From contig CAJPFF010000125.1 of assembly GCA_905339345.1 (NCBI GenBank), positions 1 through 39,570 of the forward strand: a stretch of 39,570 nt of DNA, given 5' to 3'. The translations under genes and the position numbers were made by a program. The stretch comes from Geobacteraceae bacterium (GTDB lineage Bacteria; Desulfobacterota; Desulfuromonadia; Geobacterales; Geobacteraceae). The notes beneath the pieces are model-generated. The model made no database searches. It saw only the letters and a program-made list of their open reading frames with translations, and was not told the DNA's origin. Shown here in pieces: positions 10,533-18,557 of this stretch. Position 1 is the stretch's first letter; every line of letters begins with the position of its first letter.

Positions 10533-10607
10533 GGGCGATTAGCTCAGCGGGAGAGCACTGCCTTCACACGGCAGGGGTCGCTGGTTCGAACCCAGCATCG
10601 CCCACCA
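10533..10607 (+). tRNA. tRNA-Val (anticodon CAC), CCA encoded
   Basis: A complete cloverleaf: acceptor stem GGGCGAT/ATCGCCC, D-arm AGCTCAGCGGGAGAGC, anticodon stem CTGCC/GGCAG with loop TTCACAC (anticodon CAC, valine GTG codons), T-arm GCTGG/CCAGC with TTCGAAC, discriminator A and an encoded CCA end. It is a single-gene unit with its own promoter and terminator. Confidence 0.97.
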
Positions 10608-10616
10608 GAAAACACA

Positions 10617-10649
10617 ACGGGCCGAGTCAAAAAACTCGGCCCGTTTTTT
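10617..10649 (+). terminator. Terminator of tRNA-Val
   Basis: A perfect 11-bp stem (10617-10627 with 10634-10644) with loop CAAAAA, followed by a run of T. It sits 10 bases behind the tRNA. Confidence 0.92.
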
Positions 10650-10873
10650 ATTGCTATTCAAAGAAAGTTAAAGACAAGGCATCTGACAAATTTTCAACAC
10701 TATAGGCCCTTCCAACCAGTTCCCCCACATCTTAGTCAAGCCTGTGCCCAAAATACCCAAGGCTTCTCGGGCCTTGAATGGCCTAAAATTGTAATATCCA
10801 AGTATCTGAATGGCGACCATTCAAAGCTCTTCTCAAGCCCTGCATGGAATCTTACTTCTTGGAAGAACTGTTT
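10650..10873. other. Intergenic, no feature seen
   Basis: Between the tRNA terminator and the end of the 54-aa gene. No plausible ORF with a ribosome-binding site, no stable hairpin with a T-run and no repeat was found. Confidence 0.5.
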
Positions 10874-11038
10874 TCATAGACAATGATCGCACCTATCGAT
10901 GGTTATTGACGCAAGCTGGCACCCGCAAACAGCGCATGCGTTGTCCCATTCGGGGTGCCCGGCAGCAGCAGCCCTGTTCTTCGCCTCAAGGCGCTGAACT
11001 TCCGCTTCCATCTCCTCGTTGTAATGCACTTCAAACAT
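10874..11038 (-). CDS. Small Cys-motif (zinc-ribbon-like) protein, 54 aa
   Basis: No family is recognised. The product has a charged, probably helical N-terminal half (EEMEAEVQRLEAKNRAAAAG) and a compact cysteine cluster: C35-x2-C38-x-C40 and C50-x2-C53 near the C-terminus, as expected for a zinc ribbon or knuckle. AGAGGAAG lies 7 bases before the ATG. The ATG overlaps the TGA that ends the alternative C-terminal frame of the neighbouring iron-sulfur flavoprotein, which points to former or present translational coupling. In-frame codons continue upstream to 11077 but have no ribosome-binding site. Confidence 0.6.
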   Translation of the reverse strand: MFEVHYNEEMEAEVQRLEAKNRAAAAGHPEWDNACAVCGCQLASITIDRCDHCL

Positions 11039-11073
11039 GTTCGCTTCCTCTAAGAGTCTTATTCCGCCAGTAT

Positions 11074-11718
11074 TCACGCTCGAACACCCAGTACTCCTTC
11101 ATGAATTCGACCAGGCCTGATATCCATCGACCGGAATGCATCGAGAAATTGATCCTGTTCCGGGAACTGCCGCTTCTCCCTGATGCAGTGGCAGAGCTCG
11201 CAGCCCAGGGCACGTGCCTTGCCATAAAGGTTCGCTTCCTCGGGGAAGGTTCTTATCCCTGCCATGGGAGAGCCGATACCTCCGACAGATGTTGCCCCCA
11301 GGGTATTGACGACCCGTTCCATGTAGGAGATCACGTCGGCGTCCTCACCACCGCCGGAGGTCTCCACGACGGCAGCGTATTTCCCTTCCAGTGCCATGCA
11401 GTGGATCAATCCGTTGCAGCGGTCGAAGAACGCCTTCATCTGGGCAGTTACGCTGAAGATGTAATTCGGGCTGGCCAGGATGAAGCCGTCGCTGGCCAGA
11501 AGTTTGGCTTTGATGCCTTCGTAGTCATCCTTGATGATGCAGATGCCGGTCTTGTGGCAGTGATCACATCCGACACAGGGCTGTACCTTCACGGAGGAGA
11601 GAGAAAGGATTTCCGTTTCGGCCCCGGTTTCCTTAACCCCCACAAGGACTTCCTCCAGTAGTCGTCCGGTGTTTCCCTTCATCCCTCGCGGGCTGGCTAT
11701 GATCGCAAGAATATTCAT
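11074..11718 (-). CDS. Iron-sulfur flavoprotein (NADPH-dependent FMN reductase fold), C-terminus probably frameshifted
   Basis: A 214-aa flavodoxin-like protein. The N-terminus carries the FMN phosphate loop SPRGMKGNTG (9-18). A compact cluster motif C48-x2-C51-x2-C54-x5-C60 matches the 4Fe-4S motif of archaeal/bacterial iron-sulfur flavoproteins. ASPNYIFSVTAQMKAFFDRC is the usual second FMN-contact region. The last residues after FRSMDIRPG do not look like the family. The -1-shifted frame, which ends at 11031, encodes LVEFMKEYWVFEREYW, the sort of aromatic, acidic tail that related proteins have. A one-base change near 11112-11122 probably replaced the native C-terminus. The core should still fold. 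Confidence 0.85.
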   Translation of the reverse strand: MNILAIIASPRGMKGNTGRLLEEVLVGVKETGAETEILSLSSVKVQPCVGCDHCHKTGICIIKDDYEGIKAKLLASDGFILASPNYIFSVTAQMKAFFDRCNGLIHCMALEGKYAAVVETSGGGEDADVISYMERVVNTLGATSVGGIGSPMAGIRTFPEEANLYGKARALGCELCHCIREKRQFPEQDQFLDAFRSMDIRPGRIHEGVLGVRA

Positions 11719-11777
11719 GGCATCTCCTTCTGGCGTGGTTATCGGTATGGAACGATAGTGCTTACGAAGCTTAGTTC

Positions 11778-12434
11778 CTATGGGGGCTCAGCGAGCAGCA
11801 GTCTGTTTTTCGGGGTGATATCCCCCGGGATCTGCTGAGTGAACACCCTGTATCCCTGAGACCGCAGGCGCGTTACCCGGACGACATCCATTGCCAACGG
11901 ACCATCAAGCCACCCCTGCAGACCGCTCAGGTCGGCATCCTTGAGGTCGTGACAGCAGGGCAACACCGCCACCCTAGCCCCGATTTCCACTGCCCGATCA
12001 AGAATCAAGTCCGTCAGCCCCCCGCAGGCGTGCGAGGAAACTATCAAATCGTCGTGATGTAACTGCAGATCCCTCAGATCGGCCTCGACAAACTGAATCC
12101 GGTCCCGCAGCCGCGGCCAGCTATCGTTCAATGAAACGGCAAGGGTTGCGGCACTTTTCGGGATATGCCGGTCAGCGGCCAAGGCCACTGGAGAGCTGTC
12201 GTCGAGAAGGAGGAGTATCTGCGCCAGCAGTCCGTGGCCGCAGGCCATATCAACGATCCGGCCCCCCCTGAAGCGGCGCCGCACCCGCCGGGCGACTTCC
12301 CAGGCTTCGTAAAGCTCCTTGCGCGGGAGACAACTCGCACGACAGACCGCCCGGGCAATCGCGTCAAACAGAGTGTCGCCTGCAAATTGCGGAAGGAGTT
12401 TTTCGGTGAGTCGATTGCGGGACGAGCGGTCCAT
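11778..12434 (-). CDS. SAM-dependent methyltransferase-like protein
   Basis: A 218-aa protein with a Rossmann-type SAM-binding motif I (GGRIVDMACGHGLLAQ, about residues 57-72), an acidic motif II region (ALAADRH), FVEADLRDL, and the later motifs VSSHACGGLTD and VLPCCHD. The last two resemble those in DUF/METTL25-like methyltransferases; the substrate is unknown. The start at 12434 is chosen because AAGGGAA precedes it. Frame-open codons up to 12509 have no ribosome-binding site and give an implausible N-terminus. It stands alone between the phenylacetate-CoA ligase terminator and the flavoprotein gene. Confidence 0.8.
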   Translation of the reverse strand: MDRSSRNRLTEKLLPQFAGDTLFDAIARAVCRASCLPRKELYEAWEVARRVRRRFRGGRIVDMACGHGLLAQILLLLDDSSPVALAADRHIPKSAATLAVSLNDSWPRLRDRIQFVEADLRDLQLHHDDLIVSSHACGGLTDLILDRAVEIGARVAVLPCCHDLKDADLSGLQGWLDGPLAMDVVRVTRLRSQGYRVFTQQIPGDITPKNRLLLAEPP

Positions 12435-12528
12435 GATGTAAACGGTTCCCTTGTGATCAGCATGTACGGTTCCGGGTGGAGAACTTCTCCGGCCGGTTAC
12501 GGTTGGCATCGTCCATAACCAAACTCGA

Positions 12529-12554
12529 CGGGCCGAGTCATTCGACTCAGCCCG
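12529..12554 (-). terminator. Terminator-like hairpin at the end of the ior-liv-paaK operon
   Basis: An 11-bp stem (12529-12539 with 12544-12554) and a 4-base loop. On the minus-strand RNA all pairs form, one as G-U. It lies about 50 bases after the paaK stop. The following T-run is weak. The stem core CGGGCCGAGT is the same as in the tRNA-Val terminator. Confidence 0.6.
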
Positions 12555-12604
12555 CTCTTTCTGCGTATATCACGGGGATGTTTCACCCTCCTGACTGCGG
12601 CTGT

Positions 12605-13906
12605 TCAGATACGGCGACGATCGATGACCCGTTGCGCCTTTCCTTCATGGCGAGGGATGCTGTTCGGTTCCACGAGCTTGACAGTGGCACCGACACCAAG
12701 AACCGAATCGATTCGCTTCTCAATCATTTCGAGGAACGCTCGCTGCCGTTTCATCTCGTCGAAGAAAATGTTCTCGGTGACCTCGATCTGTATCTCCAGG
12801 GCATCGAGGGTTCCCTTGCGGTCGACGATGATCTGGTAGTGGGGTTCGCACCCTTCGATGGCGAAGAGAACCTCCTCGATCTGGGACGGGAAGACGTTGA
12901 CCCCCTTGATGATGAGCATGTCGTCGCTTCGCCCCATGGTTTTCTTCATGCGGACCATGGTCCTGCCGCAGGCGCACGGGGAGTAATCGAGGCTCGTGAT
13001 ATCCCGGGTCCGATAGCGGATCATCGGGAATGCCTCCTTGGTGAGGGTAGTCAGCACCAGCTCACCAACGCTTCCCGGCGGCAGCACTTCGCCGGTTTCC
13101 GGATCAATGATTTCGGGAATAAAGGCATCCTCGAAGATGTGCATGCCACACTTGAATTCACAGTCGCCGGCAATGCCGGGTCCGATGATTTCCGAGAGGC
13201 CGAAGTTGTCGGTGGCGCTGATGAAAAGTCTGCTTTCGATCTCCCTTCGCATCGCCTCGGACCAGGGCTCCGCGCCAAAGAGCCCCACCCTGAGCGAAAG
13301 TGTCTTGGGGTCGATCCCCATCTTCTCCATCCGGTCGGCGATAGTGATGGCATAGCTCGGGGTGCAGACCAACGCCGTGGTCTTGTAGTCCTGCATGATC
13401 ATGATCTGCTTTTCGGTGTTGCCGGAGCTCATGGGTATGACCGATGCTCCGATGGTCTCCGCCCCGTAGTGAAGGCCGAAAGCGCCGGTGAAGAGGCCGT
13501 AACCGAAGGCAATCTGAACCACGTCGTCATGGGTGACGCCGGCGGCGGTCATGAACCGGGCCACCAGATTCGACCAGACCTTGATGTCATGCTTGGTGTA
13601 GCCGACCACAGTGGGTTTCCCGGTGGTGCCCGACGATGAGTGGATCCGCACCACCTCCCGCAGCGGGACAGCGAACATCCCGTAGGGGTAGTTCAGGCGC
13701 AGATCCTCCTTGGTGGTGAACGGAAGCTTCTTGAGATCGTCGAGGGACTGGATGTCCTCGGGAACGATACCGAGCCCGTTGAACTTGTTGCGGTAGCAGG
13801 TGACGTTCTTGAATACGCGGTTGATGGTAGCCTGCAACCGTTCCAACTGAAGTTGCTGCAACTCTTCCCGCGGCATGCATTCGTATGTTGGTTCCCAGAT
13901 CTGCAT
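12605..13906 (-). CDS. paaK: Phenylacetate-CoA ligase, downstream copy
   Basis: AMP-forming arylacetate-CoA ligase of the PaaK family, 433 aa. It has the ATP-binding loop [16 protein letters not shown] (about residues 92-107), the middle motif [11 protein letters not shown], the YRTRDIT hinge region and a C-terminal domain with [20 protein letters not shown]. It activates phenylacetate or related arylacetates to CoA thioesters. It is the last gene of the operon, 13 bases after livF, with GAGGTGAACCT upstream of the ATG. A second PaaK lies at 20280-21587. The two differ clearly, so they may act on different aryl acids. Confidence 0.92.
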   Translation of the reverse strand: MQIWEPTYECMPREELQQLQLERLQATINRVFKNVTCYRNKFNGLGIVPEDIQSLDDLKKLPFTTKEDLRLNYPYGMFAVPLREVVRIHSSSGTTGKPTVVGYTKHDIKVWSNLVARFMTAAGVTHDDVVQIAFGYGLFTGAFGLHYGAETIGASVIPMSSGNTEKQIMIMQDYKTTALVCTPSYAITIADRMEKMGIDPKTLSLRVGLFGAEPWSEAMRREIESRLFISATDNFGLSEIIGPGIAGDCEFKCGMHIFEDAFIPEIIDPETGEVLPPGSVGELVLTTLTKEAFPMIRYRTRDITSLDYSPCACGRTMVRMKKTMGRSDDMLIIKGVNVFPSQIEEVLFAIEGCEPHYQIIVDRKGTLDALEIQIEVTENIFFDEMKRQRAFLEMIEKRIDSVLGVGATVKLVEPNSIPRHEGKAQRVIDRRRI

Positions 13907-13919
13907 AGGTTCACCTCAC

Positions 13920-14663
13920 CTATTTTTCCCAGATTTCCTTCTTGTCTTTCCCGAGATATGCCCTTTGTACTTCTTTGTTTTCCAGCAGTTCTGAGGCTAT
14001 TCCCTCCAGTACTACTTTACCTGTTTCGAGAACATACCCCCGGTCTGCCATCCTGAGGGCCGCCTTGGCGTTCTGCTCCACGAGGAGCACAGTGGTTCCC
14101 CGCTCCTGCCGAAGCTGCTCGATGACCCGGAAGATTTCCTGCACCACGAGCGGAGCGAGTCCCATGGAAGGCTCATCGAGAAGAAGGAGCCTGGGGCGAG
14201 CCATGAGCGCCCTCCCCATGGCGAGCATCTGCTGCTCGCCGCCGGAAAGGGTGCCGGCGGCCTGCTTGCGCCGCTCGTGAAGACGCGGGAAGAGGGCATA
14301 CATATCGTCCAGGTCCTTCCGGATAGCTCCCCGCCCTTCCCGTCCCCGGTAGCGAAGGTAGGCGCCCAGTTCCAGATTGTCCTCAACGGAGAGGGGTTTG
14401 AAGACCTGCCTCCCCTCGGGAACCTGACAGATGCCGAGCTTGACGATCCGATCGGGGGTGAGCCCCGCCAGATCCTGGTCATCGAAAAGAATCTGGCCGG
14501 CAGCGGGGGGTGTCACGGCGGATATGGAGTTGAGCATGGTGGTCTTTCCTGCCCCGTTGGCGCCGATAAGTGTGACGATCTCTCCCCTTTTCAGGTGGAT
14601 GGAGATGTTCTTGAGGGCGTGGACCTTGCCGTAATAGGTATTGATGTTCTTGATCGTCAGCAT
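13920..14663 (-). CDS. livF: Branched-chain amino acid ABC transporter ATPase LivF
   Basis: A 247-aa ABC ATPase with Walker A GANGAGKTTM (34-43), signature LSGGEQQMLAMGRALM and Walker B LLLLDEPSMGLAP followed by the H-loop region. LivF-type features include VPEGRQVFKPLSVEDNL and the EIFRVIEQL segment. It acts at the cytoplasmic face with LivG to drive LivHM. The start is 3 bases after the livG stop with AGGG just before it. Confidence 0.95.
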   Translation of the reverse strand: MLTIKNINTYYGKVHALKNISIHLKRGEIVTLIGANGAGKTTMLNSISAVTPPAAGQILFDDQDLAGLTPDRIVKLGICQVPEGRQVFKPLSVEDNLELGAYLRYRGREGRGAIRKDLDDMYALFPRLHERRKQAAGTLSGGEQQMLAMGRALMARPRLLLLDEPSMGLAPLVVQEIFRVIEQLRQERGTTVLLVEQNAKAALRMADRGYVLETGKVVLEGIASELLENKEVQRAYLGKDKKEIWEK

Positions 14664-14666
14664 CCC

Positions 14667-15419
14667 CTACCCTTCCCCGAGATAGGCTGAGATAACCTCT
14701 GAGTTCTCCTGGATTTCCCGCGGAGTCCCTTCGGCGAGCTTGCGCCCCAGATTGAGGACCACAATGGCGTCGCAGATGTCCATGACGAGCTCCATGTCAT
14801 GCTCCACAAGGGCAACGGTTATTCCCGACTCCCGAATCTTCTGGATAAGACGCGCCAGCTCAAGGGTCTCCCTGCTGTTAAGCCCTGCGGCCGGCTCGTC
14901 CATGAGGATTACCTTCGGCTCCAGCGCCATGGCCCGGGCTGTTTCGAGGAGACGCCCCTTGCCGAACGGAAGGTTCCCCGCCTCGGTGTCGGCCAGGTCG
15001 GTGATTCCCGTGAACTCGAGCCAGTGAAAGGCCCGTTCCCGCATCCTCCGCTCTTCTGCCACCTGCCACGGAAGCCTGAGGGATGAGGCCAATATCCCGC
15101 TCTTACCCTTCGTGTGAAGTCCAACCATGACGTTTTCCAACACCGTCATCTTGCCGAAGAGCTCAATGTTCTGGAAGGTGCGGACCATGCCGAGTGTGGC
15201 GAGCCGCTCCGGTGCGAAACGGGTAACGTTCTTCCCCTGGAGATGCACCGTGCCGCCGGTCGGGGTATAAATACCGGTAACGATGTTGAAGAGGGTGGTC
15301 TTGCCGGCGCCATTGGGACCGATAATGCCGGTGATGGCTCCTTCCGCCACCCGGAATGAGACATCCTCAAGGGCAGTGACTCCGCCGAAACGCTGTGTAA
15401 TTCCCTGAACTTCAAGCAT
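14667..15419 (-). CDS. livG: Branched-chain amino acid ABC transporter ATPase LivG
   Basis: A 250-aa ABC ATPase of the LivG subtype with Walker A GPNGAGKTTLF, RTFQNIELF (Q-loop region), the degenerate signature LPFGKGRLLETARAM and Walker B VILMDEPAAGLN. The start at 15419 is used because MLEVQGITQRFGG is the normal N-terminus and AGGA lies 9 bases upstream. The longer reading to 15485 would add an unrelated low-complexity extension inside livM. It overlaps the livM stop by 8 bases, so the two are coupled. Confidence 0.95.
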   Translation of the reverse strand: MLEVQGITQRFGGVTALEDVSFRVAEGAITGIIGPNGAGKTTLFNIVTGIYTPTGGTVHLQGKNVTRFAPERLATLGMVRTFQNIELFGKMTVLENVMVGLHTKGKSGILASSLRLPWQVAEERRMRERAFHWLEFTGITDLADTEAGNLPFGKGRLLETARAMALEPKVILMDEPAAGLNSRETLELARLIQKIRESGITVALVEHDMELVMDICDAIVVLNLGRKLAEGTPREIQENSEVISAYLGEG

Positions 15420-16398
15420 CGACTTTTTTCCTGATCCCGATCCGCTCTGCGATTCTTCCCACGAGAGCGGGAATTCCCCGGACAAGCCCGCCGGGCATGT
15501 ACATGGTCATGAAGATGAGCAAAAAGCCATAGACCACGATGTCGTAATCCTGGAACGCCCTGAGAAACTCGGGCAGAAGCGTCAGGAGCGCCGCGCCGAG
15601 GAACGAGCCGTAGATGCTCCCGAGCCCGCCGATGATGACCATGGTCACCAGTTCAACCGAGAAATTGAAACCGAATGAGGTAGGCGAGACAAAGGTCATG
15701 GTATAGGCGTAGAGGCTTCCGGCAACAGAGGAGATGACCGCCGACAGGGCAAAAATCTGCACCTTGAGGAGCCGCACGTTTACCCCCATGACCCGCGCGG
15801 CCACCTCGGAATCGTGAATCGCCCTCAAACCCCTGCCGATGCGTGAGTTCACCAGATTGAGAGAGAGGAGGATCGTCAACAGGGTGATCCCCCAGATGAG
15901 GTAGTAATTCTTGAAATCACTGTCAAAGGTAATGCCGCCAACGGCCAGGTTCGGTATCCCCGAAAGACCGGAAGGACCGCCCGTCACATCCACCGCCTCG
16001 TTGAAGACGATATAGACGATGATGCCGAAGCCGAGGGTGGCCATTGCCAGATAGTGTCCCTTGAGCTTCAGGATCGGGAAACCGATGAGGAAGGCAAGCA
16101 CACCCACGGCAGCAGCCACAAGCACCATGGCAAGCCAGGGGTTCAGGCCATGGGTGGCAGTGAGTATTCCCGAACCATAGGCACCAAGTCCGAAGAATGC
16201 CGCCTGGCCCAATGAAATCTGCCCTGCGTAGCCGAGAAGCAGGTTAAGCGCCACGGCAAGCAGGGTATGGATGCCGACAAAGACAAAGACATTCAGGAGA
16301 TACCCCTCCCTGAACGCCATCGGCAAGGCGAGGATCAGAAGGGCAAAAGGTATGAACTTCACCGCTTCATGTTTCAGGAGAGATCTTTTATCCATCAT
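15412..16398 (-). CDS. livM: Branched-chain amino acid ABC transporter permease LivM
   Basis: A 328-aa polytopic inner-membrane protein. It carries the LivM permease motif LGYAGQISLGQAAFFGLGAYGSG in its first third, several hydrophobic helices, and the cytoplasmic loop LRAIHDSEVAARVMGVNVRLLKVQIFALSA cut here to its key block AIHDSEVAARVMG. It forms the translocation pathway with LivH. The N-terminus begins with two consecutive ATG codons; the ribosome-binding site is weak (GGA). It lies 18 bases downstream of livH and overlaps livG. Confidence 0.95.
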   Translation of the reverse strand: MMDKRSLLKHEAVKFIPFALLILALPMAFREGYLLNVFVFVGIHTLLAVALNLLLGYAGQISLGQAAFFGLGAYGSGILTATHGLNPWLAMVLVAAAVGVLAFLIGFPILKLKGHYLAMATLGFGIIVYIVFNEAVDVTGGPSGLSGIPNLAVGGITFDSDFKNYYLIWGITLLTILLSLNLVNSRIGRGLRAIHDSEVAARVMGVNVRLLKVQIFALSAVISSVAGSLYAYTMTFVSPTSFGFNFSVELVTMVIIGGLGSIYGSFLGAALLTLLPEFLRAFQDYDIVVYGFLLIFMTMYMPGGLVRGIPALVGRIAERIGIRKKVDA

Positions 16399-16416
16399 AG
16401 CAATAATCCGTGGTTG

Positions 16417-17301
16417 TCAGACTCGTTCCGTGTCACCCTTCTTGAAGAGCCCTTGGGGACGGACGAGGAGTATGATGAGCAGAATGATGAAGGCTATGGC
16501 ATCCTTGTAGCCCGACGATAAAAGCCCGGCGCCAAGGGATTCCAGAACCCCGAGGATGATCCCGCCGAAGACGGTGCCGAGTCCGCTGCTCATCCCCCCG
16601 ATGATGGCGGCGCAAAACCCCTTGAGGCCCAGCATGATGCCGACGTCGTAGGAGGTCATGGTGAGGGGGGCAATGATGATGCCGGCCATGGAGCCCATGG
16701 CTGCGCTGATGGCAAAGGAGAAAAGAACCATGCGCCTCACGTCGATACCCACAAGCCCAGCGGCGCGGCTGTTGTAGGCGCAGGCCCGCATGGCCTTGCC
16801 GCTGATGGTGTAATTGAAATAGAGCTTGCTGCAGATAATGACAATCACTGTAACGGCGAATATCCAGAGATGCTGGGGCAGAATCGTCGCCTCTCCCAGT
16901 TGGATAGGATCGTTGCCGGAAAAGGTCGGAAGCGCATGGGTATCCTTCCCCCAGATGAGCATGGCGATACCCCGGATGAGGATACTCCCGCCAATGGTGA
17001 TAATCACCAGACTTATGGGTGAGGCGTTCTTCATGGGCCGGATGGCGAGCCGCTCAAAGGCGATGCCAACCAGGGTTGCCACGGCGATGGCCAGGATTAT
17101 CGATACGAGGAGCGGCAGTTTGAGTGCGGTAAGAAAAAACAGTGTGAGCATGCCGCCCAGCATCACGAACTCGCCCTGGGCGAAGTTGATGATTCCGGTG
17201 GAGTTGTGAATGATGGCAAAGCCGACACCGATGAGGGCATAGATGGCCCCCGTCGAAAGGCCTGAGAGAAGGTACTGCGATATCTGATCAGCAATGTGCA
17301 T
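16417..17301 (-). CDS. livH: Branched-chain amino acid ABC transporter permease LivH
   Basis: A 294-aa inner-membrane permease with the LivH hallmarks GLSTGAIYALIGVGF and INFAQGEFVMLGG in the N-terminal third and about eight hydrophobic segments. It pairs with LivM. A GTG at 17322 is an alternative start 7 codons upstream, but it sits 4 bases after an intercistronic stem-loop and has no ribosome-binding site; the ATG at 17301 also lacks a clear one. Translation may rely on coupling or structure. Confidence 0.93.
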   Translation of the reverse strand: MHIADQISQYLLSGLSTGAIYALIGVGFAIIHNSTGIINFAQGEFVMLGGMLTLFFLTALKLPLLVSIILAIAVATLVGIAFERLAIRPMKNASPISLVIITIGGSILIRGIAMLIWGKDTHALPTFSGNDPIQLGEATILPQHLWIFAVTVIVIICSKLYFNYTISGKAMRACAYNSRAAGLVGIDVRRMVLFSFAISAAMGSMAGIIIAPLTMTSYDVGIMLGLKGFCAAIIGGMSSGLGTVFGGIILGVLESLGAGLLSSGYKDAIAFIILLIILLVRPQGLFKKGDTERV

Positions 17302-17326
17302 AAGAGTAGACGTTTGGCTCACAATG

Positions 17327-17359
17327 AGGGAGCGCAGACCGGTAAAGCCTGCGCTCCCT
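17327..17359 (-). promoter_or_regulatory. Intercistronic stem-loop between livK and livH
   Basis: A perfect 11-bp stem (17327-17337 with 17349-17359, AGGGAGCGCAG/CTGCGCTCCCT) and an 11-base loop. On the minus strand no T-run follows, so it is not a standard terminator. It most likely protects the 3' end of the livK messages and lowers expression of the permease genes. Confidence 0.6.
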
Positions 17360-17395
17360 TTATTGGCTGGAATGGTCCGTAGGTTTTACTATCTG

Positions 17396-18538
17396 CTACT
17401 TGACGAGGGCGAAGTCCCTTTTTCTGATCTCCACAAGGACGAAAGCGTCTTTGGCGAGACCGGCGTGGTCGTTTGGAGAGTAGGTGAATACACCACCGAT
17501 TCCGGCGAAATTCCTCGTCCGTTCAAGCTGATTCCGGATAGCGGCCGGATTGTCGCTGCCCCGCTCGATGGCTCCCTTGAGAAGCATTAATGCGTCCCAG
17601 GCGTGGCCACCGAAGTGGTCACCCTCGGCATTGTAATGCTTCTGGTAGTCCTTGACGAAGGCAATGAGAGATTTTTTCTGCCGGTCCGAGTTCGGGAGGA
17701 GATCGGCCACAATGACGCGCCCCGATGGAAGCACAATCCCTTCAGACGCATCACCGGCCAGCTCGATGAACTTCTTGGAGGATACCCCGTGGCTCATATA
17801 GAGGGGAAGCTTCAGCCCCAACTGTTTGGCATTGCGGGCAATGACGGCTGGCCCCGGATTGGTTCCCCAGCAGATGACGGCCTGGGCACCGCTCCCGCGA
17901 ATCTTGGTGAGTTGGGCGGTCATATCGGTATCCTTCGGGCCATAAGTGTCGTCGGACACGATCTGCATACCGTGGGCGGCTGCCTGGGCCTTGAGTTGCT
18001 CCCGACCCGAAGAACCGAATCCATCAGAAACAGTCAGGATAGCTACTTTCGCAATTTTCTTCCGCTTCAGGTTCTCATAGATCTTAGCAACCGCTAGGCC
18101 GTCGTTCTGGGCAGTCTTGAATACCCACTTTTTAACCGGATCGGTGATCTTGCTCCCCGCAGCGCAAGAGATGAGCGGAATTTGTGCCTTTTCCGCAACC
18201 GGGATGACGGCCATGGTGTCTCCCGTGGTGCTGGGGCCGATGATGGCCGAAACCTTGTCATCCTTGATGAGACGATTGGCGGCCTGCACCGCCTTGGTGG
18301 CATCACCCTGGGTATCGTAAACGATGAGTTCGAGCTTTCGCCCCTTTATGCCGCCGGAGGCGTTGATCTCACTTACCACCATCTGGGCAGTATTGCGTTC
18401 AGGCTCACCCAGGAAAGAAGCCGGGCCGGTCACGGCAAAAAGGCCGCCAATCTTGATCGGAGGAGCGGCAAGGGCGCTTCCCGCCAAAATGGCCAGGGAC
18501 ACGACGAACGTCAGTATGAACGTAGCCCTCTTCAGCAT
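17396..18538 (-). CDS. livK: Periplasmic branched-chain/hydrophobic amino acid-binding protein (second copy)
   Basis: A 380-aa type I periplasmic binding protein of the LivK/Leu-Ile-Val family. The signal peptide ends in GSALA-A near residue 25. The mature protein begins with IKIGGLFAVTGPASFLGEPE and has the ligand-pocket segments IGPSTTGDTMA and TVSDGFGSSG. It delivers amino acids or related acids to LivHMGF. The ATG at 18538 has GGGGAGG 7 bases upstream; a TTG two codons before is less likely. It lies 19 bases after a close paralogue. Confidence 0.94.
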   Translation of the reverse strand: MLKRATFILTFVVSLAILAGSALAAPPIKIGGLFAVTGPASFLGEPERNTAQMVVSEINASGGIKGRKLELIVYDTQGDATKAVQAANRLIKDDKVSAIIGPSTTGDTMAVIPVAEKAQIPLISCAAGSKITDPVKKWVFKTAQNDGLAVAKIYENLKRKKIAKVAILTVSDGFGSSGREQLKAQAAAHGMQIVSDDTYGPKDTDMTAQLTKIRGSGAQAVICWGTNPGPAVIARNAKQLGLKLPLYMSHGVSSKKFIELAGDASEGIVLPSGRVIVADLLPNSDRQKKSLIAFVKDYQKHYNAEGDHFGGHAWDALMLLKGAIERGSDNPAAIRNQLERTRNFAGIGGVFTYSPNDHAGLAKDAFVLVEIRKRDFALVK

Positions 18539-18557
18539 AGTCAACCTCCCCTGTTGA

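Noticed and set aside
10509-10886. 125-aa plus-strand ORF
   Set aside because: It runs through tRNA-Val and its terminator; the N-terminal residues are the translated tRNA. No ribosome-binding site.
12476-13639. 387-aa plus-strand ORF
   Set aside because: Antisense to the downstream paaK gene and crosses its terminator.
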